A program made the translations under genes and the position numbers. A DNA stretch of 64,000 bases from Chitinophagales bacterium (GTDB taxonomy: Bacteria > Bacteroidota > Bacteroidia > Chitinophagales > Chitinophagaceae), in contig JAFLBJ010000002.1 in assembly GCA_017303415.1 (NCBI GenBank), positions 64,001-128,000 of the forward strand. The letters are read 5' to 3'. Shown piece by piece: positions 35,714-43,159 of the stretch. Position 1 is the first letter of the stretch. Each line of letters opens with the position of its first letter. Below the pieces are notes generated by a model. That model had not been told where the DNA came from and did not search any database. It saw only the letters and a program-made list of their open reading frames with translations.

Positions 35714-36626
35714 ACGTTCCTTTTTACAGCATACGATGTTGGCCTCTGGTGCCGCCCTGGTTCCAGCCCGGCTGGAGGAATGGACGGCTATAAAGAAGTT
35801 GACCATTTTGCATACCAATGATACCCATAGCCGGATCGATCCTTTTCCCATGGATGGAAGCCGAAACCAGGGACTTGGAGGAGTGGCGGCAAGGGCAGCT
35901 TTGATCGATAAGCTGAGAAAGGAAGAAGAGGAATTGCTCTTACTCGATGCGGGGGATATTTTTCAGGGAACCCCTTATTTTAATTTATATAAAGGCGAAC
36001 CCGAGATACGGTGTATGAGTGCCATGGGATATGATGCCGCCACGATCGGTAATCATGATTTTGATGCCGGATTGGAAAACCTGGCAAACAAACTGACGTT
36101 CGCCTCTTTTCCCATTGTTATCTGTAACTACGACTTTTCCGGAACACCCATGGAACATAAATATGTTCCATACAAAGTATTTAATAAAGGTAAATTAAGG
36201 ATAGGCATAACCGGGGTTGGTATCCAGCTTCATGGCCTGGTTCCTGAAAATCTGTATGGGGCTACAAAATATCTTTCGCCAGTGGAAAAGGCGAATGAAA
36301 CGGCCTCTTATTTACGTAAGGAAAAGAACTGCGACATGGTCATCTGTTTGTCGCATTTAGGGTATAAGTATAAAGACAATACGGTCAGTGATGTGGTGCT
36401 GGCCGGGGAATCGGAAGAGATAGACCTGATAATTGGCGGACATACCCATACCTTCATGGATAAACCTGAGTCATTCGTCAATAAAAAAGGCAAGCCCGTA
36501 CTGGTTAACCAGGTCGGTTGGGCGGGTCTCCAACTGGGCAGGCTCGACTTTGAATTTTCCAAATTTTCGAGGAAAAACTTGGTTAATTCAACCCCTATCC
36601 CGGTTACGAAAAAAACAAAGGAATAA
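35703..36626 (+). CDS. 5'-nucleotidase metallophosphatase domain, Tat-type signal
   Basis: 307 residues from the ATG at 35703, which overlaps the preceding gene by 11 bp; the frame extends to 35694, but MLNRRSFLQHTMLASGAA is a clear twin-arginine signal. Metal ligands: LHTNDTHSRID, LLDAGDIFQGTP, TIGNHDFDAG, CLSHLG and IIGGHTHTF, the complete calcineurin-like set of UshA-type enzymes. It ends before any C-terminal substrate domain, which the upstream gene supplies. The two products probably pair in the periplasm to hydrolyse nucleotides or related phosphoesters. After the stop codon, 134 AT-rich bases lead to dnaA. Confidence 0.87.
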   Translation: MLNRRSFLQHTMLASGAALVPARLEEWTAIKKLTILHTNDTHSRIDPFPMDGSRNQGLGGVAARAALIDKLRKEEEELLLLDAGDIFQGTPYFNLYKGEPEIRCMSAMGYDAATIGNHDFDAGLENLANKLTFASFPIVICNYDFSGTPMEHKYVPYKVFNKGKLRIGITGVGIQLHGLVPENLYGATKYLSPVEKANETASYLRKEKNCDMVICLSHLGYKYKDNTVSDVVLAGESEEIDLIIGGHTHTFMDKPESFVNKKGKPVLVNQVGWAGLQLGRLDFEFSKFSRKNLVNSTPIPVTKKTKE

Positions 36627-36760
36627 AAATTTTTTTTTAGGAAAGATTTATAGATATTCGTCCCCCTGTCAAACTTTTTTTAGTCCATTTCCCTATGATT
36701 TAACCCCACTCATTGATCCTTGAAAATTATTAACCCGATATATAAACTGCTGACCAAGTA

Positions 36761-38194
36761 ATGGAGAAAAATGCTGAAAAAGTCTGGACCAATTGCCTGA
36801 AGATAATAAAGGACATCGTTGAATGGCAGCATTTTAAAACCTGGTTTGAACCCATCCAACCGGTTTCGCTGAAAAAAAATATCCTTGTCATACAGGTTCC
36901 GAGCCAATTCTTCTTTGAATATTTGGAAGAACATTATGTAAATTTATTGGCGAAGACATTGAAACGGGAGTTGGGAAAGGAAGCCAGACTGGAATACCGG
37001 ATCATGGTAGACAGCGGCAACAAGACCCACAAACCAGTGACAGTTGATGTACCGGGTAACGGATATAAGATGTACCCGGAAAATGAAATGGATTTTCCTT
37101 TGATTATAAATAACCCAGTTAAGAACCCCTTTGTCATTCCTGGTCTGAAGAAGATGCAGATTGACCCACAGTTAAACCCGGTTTATCTGTTTGACGCGTT
37201 TATTGAGGGTGACTGTAACCGGGTAGCACGTCGTGCGGGAAAGACCGTTGCCGAAAAACCAGGCGCCAATTCTTTCAATCCCCTCGTGATCTATGGCGGT
37301 GTTGGTTTGGGAAAGACACACCTGGCACAAGCCATCGGAAATGAAGTAAAAAAGCTGCATCCCAATAAAGTGGTCCTCTACGTGAGCTCGGAGAAGTTCA
37401 TCAACCAGTTCATGGACCATAGCCGCAACAATGCGATCAATGATTTCATCCATTTTTATCAGTTGATCGATGTACTGATCCTGGATGATGTTCAGTTCTT
37501 TGCCAAGGCCGAGAAATCGCAGGATGCTTTCTTTGCCATTTTCAACCATTTGCACCAATCCGGTAAACAATTGGTACTCACATCCGACAAACCCCCCAAG
37601 GATCTGGAAGGGGTTCAGGAGCGTTTGTTGAGCCGTTTCCGCTGGGGTTTGAGCGCCGATCTGCAAATGCCTGATTATGAAACCCGGATCGAGATCCTGG
37701 AAAGAAAAATGAAGAATGATGGACTTGACATGCCAAAGGAAGTGGTCAAGTACATTGCCTATAATATTAATAATAACGTCAGGGAACTGGAAGGGGCATT
37801 GATCTCCTTATTGGCACAATCTTCGCTTAATCGTAGGGAAATAGACCTAGACCTTGCGAAAAAAGTGCTAAGGAATTTTGTCAAATCATCCAGTAAAGAA
37901 ATTACGATCGATACCATTCAGAAAATGGTATGCGAGTATTTCGATGTGTCATATGATAAGCTGTTGCAGAAAACCCGCAAACGCGAGATCGTACAGGCAC
38001 GTCAGATAACGATGTATCTGGCCAAAGCCTTTACCAAGAATTCACTTAAAACCATCGGCGAACATTTTGGCGGACGCGACCACACCACGGTGATCCACTC
38101 CTGCCAAACCGTTAAAGACCTGATGGATACCGATAGTGTTTTCCGTGAAAACGTACTGGAACTGCAACAGAAAGTGCAATTAGCCGCCATGTGA
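36761..38194 (+). CDS. dnaA: chromosomal replication initiator protein
   Basis: 477 residues. Domain I (MEKNAEKVWTNCLKIIKDIV), a linker, the AAA+ domain with Walker A GGVGLGKTHLAQAIG and Walker B VLILDDVQFF, and the DNA-binding domain IV with the signature GGRDHTTVIHSC are all complete. It binds DnaA boxes and opens oriC. The 134 bp upstream and the sequence downstream contain no TTATCCACA-like box that I can find, so the origin is probably not here. A strong terminator follows at 38221. Confidence 0.97.
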   Translation: MEKNAEKVWTNCLKIIKDIVEWQHFKTWFEPIQPVSLKKNILVIQVPSQFFFEYLEEHYVNLLAKTLKRELGKEARLEYRIMVDSGNKTHKPVTVDVPGNGYKMYPENEMDFPLIINNPVKNPFVIPGLKKMQIDPQLNPVYLFDAFIEGDCNRVARRAGKTVAEKPGANSFNPLVIYGGVGLGKTHLAQAIGNEVKKLHPNKVVLYVSSEKFINQFMDHSRNNAINDFIHFYQLIDVLILDDVQFFAKAEKSQDAFFAIFNHLHQSGKQLVLTSDKPPKDLEGVQERLLSRFRWGLSADLQMPDYETRIEILERKMKNDGLDMPKEVVKYIAYNINNNVRELEGALISLLAQSSLNRREIDLDLAKKVLRNFVKSSSKEITIDTIQKMVCEYFDVSYDKLLQKTRKREIVQARQITMYLAKAFTKNSLKTIGEHFGGRDHTTVIHSCQTVKDLMDTDSVFRENVLELQQKVQLAAM

Positions 38195-38220
38195 TACCTG
38201 TAAAGGATAAAAGTTTGACG

Positions 38221-38248
38221 GGTCCGCCTACGGCGGACCTGTTTTTTT
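38221..38248 (+). terminator. rho-independent terminator of dnaA
   Basis: GGTCCGCC (38221-38228), loop TAC, GGCGGACC (38232-38239), then TG and seven T. Confidence 0.9.
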
Positions 38249-38278
38249 GGGATTTGTTGGTATAAGTGTTTATTTTTG
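38247..38278 (+). promoter_or_regulatory. Bacteroidota-type promoter of the tRNA pair
   Basis: TTG at 38247-38249, 21 bp, TATTTTTG at 38271-38278. Transcription would begin near 38284, about 13 bases before tRNA-Ser. It overlaps the end of the dnaA terminator. Confidence 0.6.
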
Positions 38279-38296
38279 CCACCCTTATTTCAGTCA

Positions 38297-38387
38297 GGTG
38301 AGGTGGATGAGTGGCTGAAATCAACGGTTTGCTAAACCGTCGTACGGCCTTAAAGCCGTACCGAGGGTTCGAATCCCTCCCTCACCG
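38297..38387 (+). tRNA. tRNA-Ser (GCT anticodon)
   Basis: 91 nt. Acceptor GGTGAGG pairs with CCTCACC, discriminator G. The anticodon stem ACGGT/ACCGT holds loop TTGCTAA with anticodon GCT. The long variable arm (about CGTACGGCC...GGCCGTACCG-like pairing) is typical of serine tRNAs. T arm GAGGG TTCGAAT CCCTC. CCA is not encoded. Confidence 0.97.
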
Positions 38388-38392
38388 CTTTC

Positions 38393-38425
38393 GACCACCG
38401 AAGCTTAAGCGTAGGTGGTCTTTTC
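38393..38425 (+). terminator. hairpin after tRNA-Ser
   Basis: GACCACC (38393-38399) pairs with GGTGGTC (38414-38420), followed by TTTTCTTC. It lies between the two tRNA genes and may attenuate transcription or mark processing of a joint precursor. Confidence 0.6.
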
Positions 38426-38428
38426 TTC

Positions 38429-38502
38429 CGGGAAGTAGCGCAGGCCGGTAGCGCACCTGGTTTGGGACCAGGGGGTCGCAGGTTCGAATCCTGTCTTCCC
38501 GA
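38429..38502 (+). tRNA. tRNA-Pro (TGG anticodon)
   Basis: 74 nt. Acceptor CGGGAAG/CTTCCCG with discriminator A; anticodon stem CCTGG/CCAGG with loop TTTGGGA, anticodon TGG; T arm with GGTTCGAATCC. CCA is not encoded. Confidence 0.97.
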
Positions 38503-38506
38503 CTAA

Positions 38507-38537
38507 AGAGCGACTCTAAGTAGAGTCGCTCTTTTTT
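38507..38537 (+). terminator. terminator after tRNA-Pro
   Basis: AGAGCGACTCT, loop AAGT, AGAGTCGCTCT, then a run of seven T. A word-repeat begins immediately after it. Confidence 0.92.
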
Positions 38538-38538
38538 T

Positions 38539-38650
38539 CTTCGTGCCCTTCGTGCCCCCTTAGTGTCCTTCGTGTCCTCCTACGCTAGTCGGGCGTAGGA
38601 GGACACGAAGAACACGAAGAAGACACGAAGAACACGAAGAGGAAAACGAA
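38539..38650. repeat. solitary inverted word-repeat with CCTACGC hairpin core
   Basis: Left-arm words TTCGTGCCC, CTTAGTGTCC and TTCGTGTCC; core CCTACGC, loop TAGTCGG, GCGTAGG at 38579-38599; right-arm words ACACGAAGA and AGACACGAAG. It stretches from the tRNA-Pro terminator to within 2 bp of the stop codon of the copper-protein gene. The core and words are those of the array at 53256. Confidence 0.9.
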
Positions 38651-38651
38651 G

Positions 38652-38984
38652 TCAAGGGGACGCGGCAAATGACCCACATTGCTCTGCCATCTCCTGGCAA
38701 ACCCGCGCACATTCCTGGCAATGATCCTGACTATGCTTGGCACACTCCTGCGCACAAGCTGTTCCGATCTGGGAACAGGCAATGGCAAGCGCATTAATCT
38801 GAGGGCTTTCAAAGATCAATAATTTGGCAAGGGCCTGACACATACTGGAGCAGGCAAGGTTCAGGCGTATACATTCCACCATCATTCCCACATACTCCTC
38901 ATGCAAACAGGCGGAAGCACATAGGTCGCAATGTTTAGCGCATTGGGTAAGTGTCTGTACCAATGGCTCGTAGGCTAGTTTCAT
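38652..38984 (-). CDS. four-helix-bundle copper-binding protein, Csp-like (DUF326)
   Basis: 110 residues from the ATG at 38984. The frame stays open far upstream through the antisense of the KGG gene, but that extension (Ala/Val-rich) is not real. Fourteen cysteines lie on predicted helices in CxxxC and CxxCxxxC spacing (QCAKHCDLCASAC, ACSSMCQALAK, TACAQECAKHSQ, HCQECARVCQEMAEQC), the pattern of Csp-type copper storage proteins. There is no signal peptide, so it should hold Cu(I) in the cytosol like Csp3. No copper exporter or regulator is adjacent. A TATGAAA start context and the KGG terminator precede it. Confidence 0.85.
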   Translation of the reverse strand: MKLAYEPLVQTLTQCAKHCDLCASACLHEEYVGMMVECIRLNLACSSMCQALAKLLIFESPQINALAIACSQIGTACAQECAKHSQDHCQECARVCQEMAEQCGSFAASP

Positions 38985-39005
38985 ATGAAGTTGTTTAAAT
39001 AATAA

Positions 39006-39036
39006 GGCAACCCGCACAGGCTTTGCACGGGTTGCC
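39006..39036 (-). terminator. hairpin after the KGG gene
   Basis: On the minus strand GGCAACCCGTGC, a 7-nt loop, GTGCGGGTTGCC, then TTATT. It lies between the KGG gene and the copper-protein gene and should end or reduce read-through. Confidence 0.75.
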
Positions 39037-39051
39037 GGAATTTGAAATCGA

Positions 39052-39699
39052 TCAACGATTGCGTGAAGAAGAACGGCTTCCACCACTTCTGCCACCCGAT
39101 TGGCTTCTTCCGCTACTGCTTCGGCCAGTATTGCCTCCACGTCCGCTATTGCCGCTATAGCGATTGCGGCTGCTGTGGCCACCGCTACTGTTGCTGCCAC
39201 GTCCTCCGCCATGCGAGGCCCGCCCTCCCATAGCTGCAATGCGTCTTACGTCCTCCGGATCCATCGAGGCAAAACCCCGGCGGCCAGAACGGTTCGAAGA
39301 AGAGGAAGAACGCCCCGGAAATGAACGGTCGTCCCGATCATCACGACGCCGATCGGAATTCCCTGAGTGGCTGCGATGGCTGTTGCTATCTCCATAACGG
39401 CTACGATTGCCCGACTGACGAGTGCGGTAACGGCTCCCCCCACGTCGGTCATCCTCCTCCTCATCGTAGTCTTCATAATCATCATAAACATCCTCGTAGT
39501 CATCCTCATAATCATTGTCATACTCACTGTTCACGTCTTCATATTCATCATCCTCGTAATCATCATAGTCCTCCTCATATTCTTCGTAATCACGACCTCG
39601 GCCACCATGTGAAGCCTCTCCACCCATTCGGGCATACCGTCTGCGGCGCTCAGGATCCATGGATGCAAACCCCTGACGTCCGGAATTCCTTCTTTCCAT
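39052..39699 (-). CDS. KGG-repeat stress protein with a long acidic Asp/Tyr region
   Basis: 215 residues. Two copies of the KGG/Stress-induced motif are visible: RQGFASMDPERRRRYARMGG at residues 8-27 and GFASMDPEDVRRIAAMGG near 140-157, each followed by ASHGG. Between them, about residues 40-80 are almost only Asp, Glu and Tyr (DDYEDDEYEDV-like), and the C-terminus is Gly/Ser/Arg-rich and surely disordered. Related small KGG proteins are induced by stress in soil bacteria; function is unknown. A sigma-54-like promoter with a perfect GG-N10-GC spacing lies 46 bp upstream. Many alternative frames in this gene are shadows caused by its repetitive codons. Confidence 0.8.
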   Translation of the reverse strand: MERRNSGRQGFASMDPERRRRYARMGGEASHGGRGRDYEEYEEDYDDYEDDEYEDVNSEYDNDYEDDYEDVYDDYEDYDEEEDDRRGGSRYRTRQSGNRSRYGDSNSHRSHSGNSDRRRDDRDDRSFPGRSSSSSNRSGRRGFASMDPEDVRRIAAMGGRASHGGGRGSNSSGGHSSRNRYSGNSGRGGNTGRSSSGRSQSGGRSGGSRSSSRNR

Positions 39700-39744
39700 A
39701 CAAATAGCTTTTAAATTTTTAAATAGTATCTATCAAAAAAAAAT

Positions 39745-39762
39745 CGGCAAACAATATGCCTT
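39745..39762 (-). promoter_or_regulatory. sigma-54-like promoter of the KGG gene
   Basis: The minus strand reads AAGGCATATTGTTTGCCG, with GG at 39760-39759, ten bases, then GC at 39748-39747, as in TGGCAC-N5-TTGC. The start site would be near 39735 and the leader about 36 nt. Confidence 0.55.
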
Positions 39763-39873
39763 CTTGCATTTAAAGACGGGACCAGCCTATACAACAACGG
39801 AATGGGAAAATTTGGGGAAATAAATCAACAGTGGTAAATGAATTACTGGCATTATTTTTCTTCTACATGATAA

Positions 39874-40800
39874 ATGAAGCTATCGACTATCAAAGATTCC
39901 TTCGCTGAATTTATTACAGCTTTTGACAAAGCCCAGGTACTTCGGCGTTCTGCCGCATTGGCTTATTATACATTGTTTTCCCTGCCTGGCTTGCTGTTGA
40001 TCGTGATCTGGATCAGCGACCTGTTTTATCGTTCTGGTCAGGCTGAATCGGCATTATTTCTCAAGCTGGGAAACCTGATCGGCGAATCAAGTAGCCAGTT
40101 GCTGGAAAAAGTACTCCAACAGGTTAGACAAAGTACAGATGGATACTTTGCGCGGATCGCTGGTTTGGTGACATTGTTCTTTGGCGCTTCAGGAATATTT
40201 GTGGAGATCCAGCAGTCGATGAACCTTATTTGGGACATTCAGGTTAAACCGGTTAAAGGTAAGTGGTGGGTAAAACTTCTGATCGATCGGGTTCTTTCCT
40301 TTTCGATGGTGGCGGTGCTCGGATTTTTATTATTGGTTTCTCTGCTGGTCAACAGCCTGATTGATCTTTTTCTGGATCAACTGAGCCGATATCTACCGAA
40401 TATTAGTTTGGTGCTGATCTACGCATCCAATTTCCTGCTCAGCTTTCTGGTCATCGTCACCCTCTTTGCGTTGATCTTTCGGGTGCTGCCAGATGCCCGT
40501 GTTCCCTGGAAGGAAGCACGCTCGGGCATTTTGGCTACCGCAGTATTATTTATGATCGGAAGGGTAGTCATCACTTTTTTACTGGGGCATAACCAGGTCG
40601 TCGGGTATTATGGACCCGCTGGCGCATTATTGATCATACTTCTTTGGGTGTATTTCTCTGCCGTGATCCTTTACACCGGGGCGATTCTCACACATCTGAA
40701 CCTGCGCAGAAAAGGGAAAACGATCCGACCGGACCCTATTGCCTTCAGGCGGAAACGAAGGGAAAGAATTTTTAATAATGATCCTGGATCCGGTAGCTGA
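39874..40800 (+). CDS. YihY/BrkB-family membrane protein
   Basis: 308 residues with six membrane helices: SAALAYYTLFSLPGLLLIVI, YFARIAGLVTLFFGASGIFV, VLSFSMVAVLGFLLLVSLLV, YASNFLLSFLVIVTLFALIF, GILATAVLFMIGRVVITFLL and ALLIILLWVYFSAVILYTGA. The family signature YYTLFSLPG and the final helix match YihY proteins; they were once called RNase BN and their real function is unsettled. The basic C-terminal tail is cytoplasmic. The AsmA-like gene follows at 25 bp, so these form an operon. Upstream TGGCATTATTTTTCTT at 39847-39862 resembles the TGGCAT motifs of neighbouring genes but lacks the GC pair. Confidence 0.88.
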   Translation: MKLSTIKDSFAEFITAFDKAQVLRRSAALAYYTLFSLPGLLLIVIWISDLFYRSGQAESALFLKLGNLIGESSSQLLEKVLQQVRQSTDGYFARIAGLVTLFFGASGIFVEIQQSMNLIWDIQVKPVKGKWWVKLLIDRVLSFSMVAVLGFLLLVSLLVNSLIDLFLDQLSRYLPNISLVLIYASNFLLSFLVIVTLFALIFRVLPDARVPWKEARSGILATAVLFMIGRVVITFLLGHNQVVGYYGPAGALLIILLWVYFSAVILYTGAILTHLNLRRKGKTIRPDPIAFRRKRRERIFNNDPGSGS

Positions 40801-40825
40801 TCCCTGGGTTTTAAAACAATAAAGA

Positions 40826-42421
40826 ATGGTAAAGAAATGGGTAAAGAAAAAATGGTTCTGGATCGGCTTGGTGATATTATGTGGAGGCCTGATTTATTGG
40901 AGTGTTCAGAAAAAACCTGTTCTCTCCCGGCAAATCAATCAATGGCTGAATCGGGAAACGCAAGGACTCTATTCAATCCGGTTTGATCGTATCGAGATGG
41001 ATGAGATAAGCGGGCGGATCAGGATTCATGGATTACAGGTGAACTTTCATTCATCTGTGTTTAAAAAACTGCAGGCGAAGAATCAGGCCCCTGCTCAACT
41101 GATAAAGGCCTATGTGCCAATATTGGAAATAAAAGGATTGGATATGCCTCAGGTGCTATTAAATGGGTCCATTCAACTTGATTCCCTTCGATTGGAGTCT
41201 CCCCAGGTACTTGTATTGCTGACAGGGGAAAAAGGTAAGGATAAAAAACAAGCTCGTGTTCGCAAAAGCCAGGTGCTTATTCATTCGATACTAATAAAAG
41301 CTGCCGAGGTCCAGATCAAAGAACAGTATGACCTCTCAGAAATTGCCCGTGTGGAAATTGATTCCCTGGAAGGGGAGGGTATTACATCTCTTGACCTGAA
41401 TGAAGACCCCCTGCCAGTTGAAGCCATACGGTTTCAGGTATCTCAATTTTATTGGAATAGCCTGCCGGGCATTTATCGGGTGGAAGGCAATGGGTTGAAG
41501 GTGGATTCAAAAATGGAAGCGGTTGCGTTGGAAGAATTTCGATTCATTCCCCTTTTGTCAAAAACCAAATTTATGCACCAGCGAAAAACACAGACTGATC
41601 GGGTCGATTTTGGACTTCGCGGTCTCCGGTTTTTTGGATGGCGGATCGGGGAACAGTCAATGGACCGTTGCCAGATGGATTCCGCAGCTATAAACGATCT
41701 TGAGGTGGCTCTTTACCGGGACCGCCGTTTACCTCATGACAAAAGGAATCGTCTGGATCAAATTCCCTCCTCGTTGCTGTCCTCCCTGAAGATTGGTTTA
41801 CGAATCCCACAACTCAGCATAGCGAAAGGCATTTTAACCTATGAAGAGTTGAGCCCGGTGACTGATTCTTCGGGCACGATTCGATTTGATCGTATACGGG
41901 CAGTATTGACCAATATTGATAGCCGGGCCGAAACGGGTAATTTAAATGCGCGCATTCATTGTCGGGTACAACAGGAAACCGAGTTAAAGACGGTGTGGAA
42001 TTTCCGATTAGGTGATCCCCGGGCTAGGTTCTCATTCTCTGGTCGAATGGGCCAGGCCAGGCTTCATGCTTTCAATCCTTTGGCAATGCCGTTGGGATTG
42101 GCTCGATTTGAATCGGGACGCGTTCAAGATCTTCATTATGCATTTGAAGGGGATAAACATTTAATGAAAGGGGTGGTACACCTGCGCTATAATGATCTTC
42201 GTGTGGCATTAATGAGAACCAACCAAGAATACCCCGGGCTGGCCAAACGCAAATTTGCCAGTGGAATAGCTAACCTCGTACTACCCAATGAAAATCCGCA
42301 ACGCAATGGTAAGGAAAGAGTCGCTTACCCCAGCCAAGAACGGGAAAGCGACCGATCTTTTTTTCGTTTTGCCTGGAATGCCTTATTTACGGGAGTGAAA
42401 GAAGTGGCGGGAATGCCCTGA
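40826..42421 (+). CDS. membrane-anchored AsmA-like/DUF748-like protein
   Basis: 531 residues. One N-terminal membrane helix (WIGLVILCGGLIYWSV) is followed by a long domain with alternating strands, including the AsmA-like start LSRQINQWLNRETQGLYSIR and FDRIEMDEISGRIRIHGLQV. Beta-strand pattern continues to the end, with repeated units like IEMDE...IRIHGLQ and IRFDRIRAVLTNID. AsmA/DUF748 proteins span the periplasm and are linked to lipid transport between membranes; this assignment is by pattern only. It follows the YihY gene at 25 bp and is convergent with the small operon at 42490. Confidence 0.6.
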   Translation: MVKKWVKKKWFWIGLVILCGGLIYWSVQKKPVLSRQINQWLNRETQGLYSIRFDRIEMDEISGRIRIHGLQVNFHSSVFKKLQAKNQAPAQLIKAYVPILEIKGLDMPQVLLNGSIQLDSLRLESPQVLVLLTGEKGKDKKQARVRKSQVLIHSILIKAAEVQIKEQYDLSEIARVEIDSLEGEGITSLDLNEDPLPVEAIRFQVSQFYWNSLPGIYRVEGNGLKVDSKMEAVALEEFRFIPLLSKTKFMHQRKTQTDRVDFGLRGLRFFGWRIGEQSMDRCQMDSAAINDLEVALYRDRRLPHDKRNRLDQIPSSLLSSLKIGLRIPQLSIAKGILTYEELSPVTDSSGTIRFDRIRAVLTNIDSRAETGNLNARIHCRVQQETELKTVWNFRLGDPRARFSFSGRMGQARLHAFNPLAMPLGLARFESGRVQDLHYAFEGDKHLMKGVVHLRYNDLRVALMRTNQEYPGLAKRKFASGIANLVLPNENPQRNGKERVAYPSQERESDRSFFRFAWNALFTGVKEVAGMP

Positions 42422-42430
42422 TAAAAAAGA

Positions 42431-42452
42431 GGGCCATTCAAGTGAATGACCC
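42431..42452. terminator. hairpin between convergent genes
   Basis: GGGCCATTC, loop AAGT, GAATGACCC form an 8-bp stem with one mismatch, 10 bp after the AsmA-like gene stop. No long T-run follows, so termination strength is uncertain. Confidence 0.45.
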
Positions 42453-42489
42453 CCCGGAAGCACACATGAAGGAAGTTGCAAAAATTCTT

Positions 42490-42780
42490 TCAGGTTACAA
42501 TCTTGTTGGGTCTTTGGTGCATGACCTGATATAAAATAGCTCCAAAAAAGGGGATGGATATTACCAGGATCAGCCAAAAGTTCCGTTGATACCGTTTGAG
42601 GCCAATATTACCGATCACATCAAAAAGGATCCATATCCAGTATACACCCGCTAAGAATATACTGATCCCGACAAGATAGGGGTTCAGGTTTTTCTCCGGT
42701 GGCCTGAAGATGAAACTGAAAAGCCAACCCATCAGGGATATTATGGCAATGATAAATGGGAATCGGTTTAGTATCCGCAT
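42490..42780 (-). CDS. small membrane protein, PLDc_N-like
   Basis: 96 residues with three hydrophobic segments: FPFIIAIISLMGWLFSFI, YLVGISIFLAGVYWIWILF and FWLILVISIPFFGAILYQV. The last segment matches the N-terminal phospholipase-D-associated (PLDc_N) pattern, a small inner-membrane module also found alone. Function is unknown. It is the last gene of a leftward three-gene operon; its ATG overlaps the stop of the gene before it (TAATG), suggesting translational coupling. Confidence 0.72.
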   Translation of the reverse strand: MRILNRFPFIIAIISLMGWLFSFIFRPPEKNLNPYLVGISIFLAGVYWIWILFDVIGNIGLKRYQRNFWLILVISIPFFGAILYQVMHQRPNKIVT

Positions 42781-43136
42781 TACCCCTCCTCTTTCGGTTG
42801 TTCACCCGATTTTTTTTTCATGATCTCTTCGATCTGAAGCACAAACTCCGTGATCACAGGCTCTGTGTAAATGCCAAATGTGCAGGAGAAAGTACCTTTA
42901 TTGCCATCCTTTGTTTCCATAAGGTACAGGATCGCGTTTTCGTCGGGGTCACTTTTCCCTTCATAGCGAAAAAAATCAACAATGGCGATTTCTTCCGGAC
43001 GATAGAACTGATTTCCTCCCATCCAACTCAATCCATGTTCAGTAATGGTGAAGTCACGATTGAAGCCCTTCTCCTTGGCTTTTTTCAGGCAGGAGAGAAG
43101 AGTGGTCATGTTGTCGATCAGGTTTTCGTTTGCCAT
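42780..43136 (-). CDS. small protein of the Bacteroidota family often labelled phosphoribosylpyrophosphate synthetase
   Basis: 118 residues. The pattern GFNRDFTITEHGLSWMGGNQ, then YRPEEIAIVDFFRYEGKSDP with DPDENAILYLME, matches a family of about 100 residues common in Bacteroidota that databases call phosphoribosylpyrophosphate synthetase. The protein is far too short for that enzyme and has no PRPP motif, so the name is almost certainly a mislabel. The acidic SDPDEN turn is the most conserved point. It is the middle gene between a DUF2383 protein (23 bp upstream) and the PLDc_N-like gene. Confidence 0.72.
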   Translation of the reverse strand: MANENLIDNMTTLLSCLKKAKEKGFNRDFTITEHGLSWMGGNQFYRPEEIAIVDFFRYEGKSDPDENAILYLMETKDGNKGTFSCTFGIYTEPVITEFVLQIEEIMKKKSGEQPKEEG

Positions 43137-43159
43137 GATGGGGTATTTGAGTTATTTGA

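Noticed and set aside
36627..36760. Replication origin beside dnaA
   Set aside because: No TTATCCACA-like box or cluster seen upstream or just downstream of dnaA; only AT-rich sequence.
38985..39239. Long N-terminal extension of the copper protein
   Set aside because: The extension is the antisense of the KGG gene with Ala/Val-rich low complexity; the family starts at MKLAYEPLVQTL.
39321..39707. His/Pro-rich frames opposite the KGG gene
   Set aside because: Shadow frames produced by the repetitive GAT/GAC/TAT codons of the real gene.
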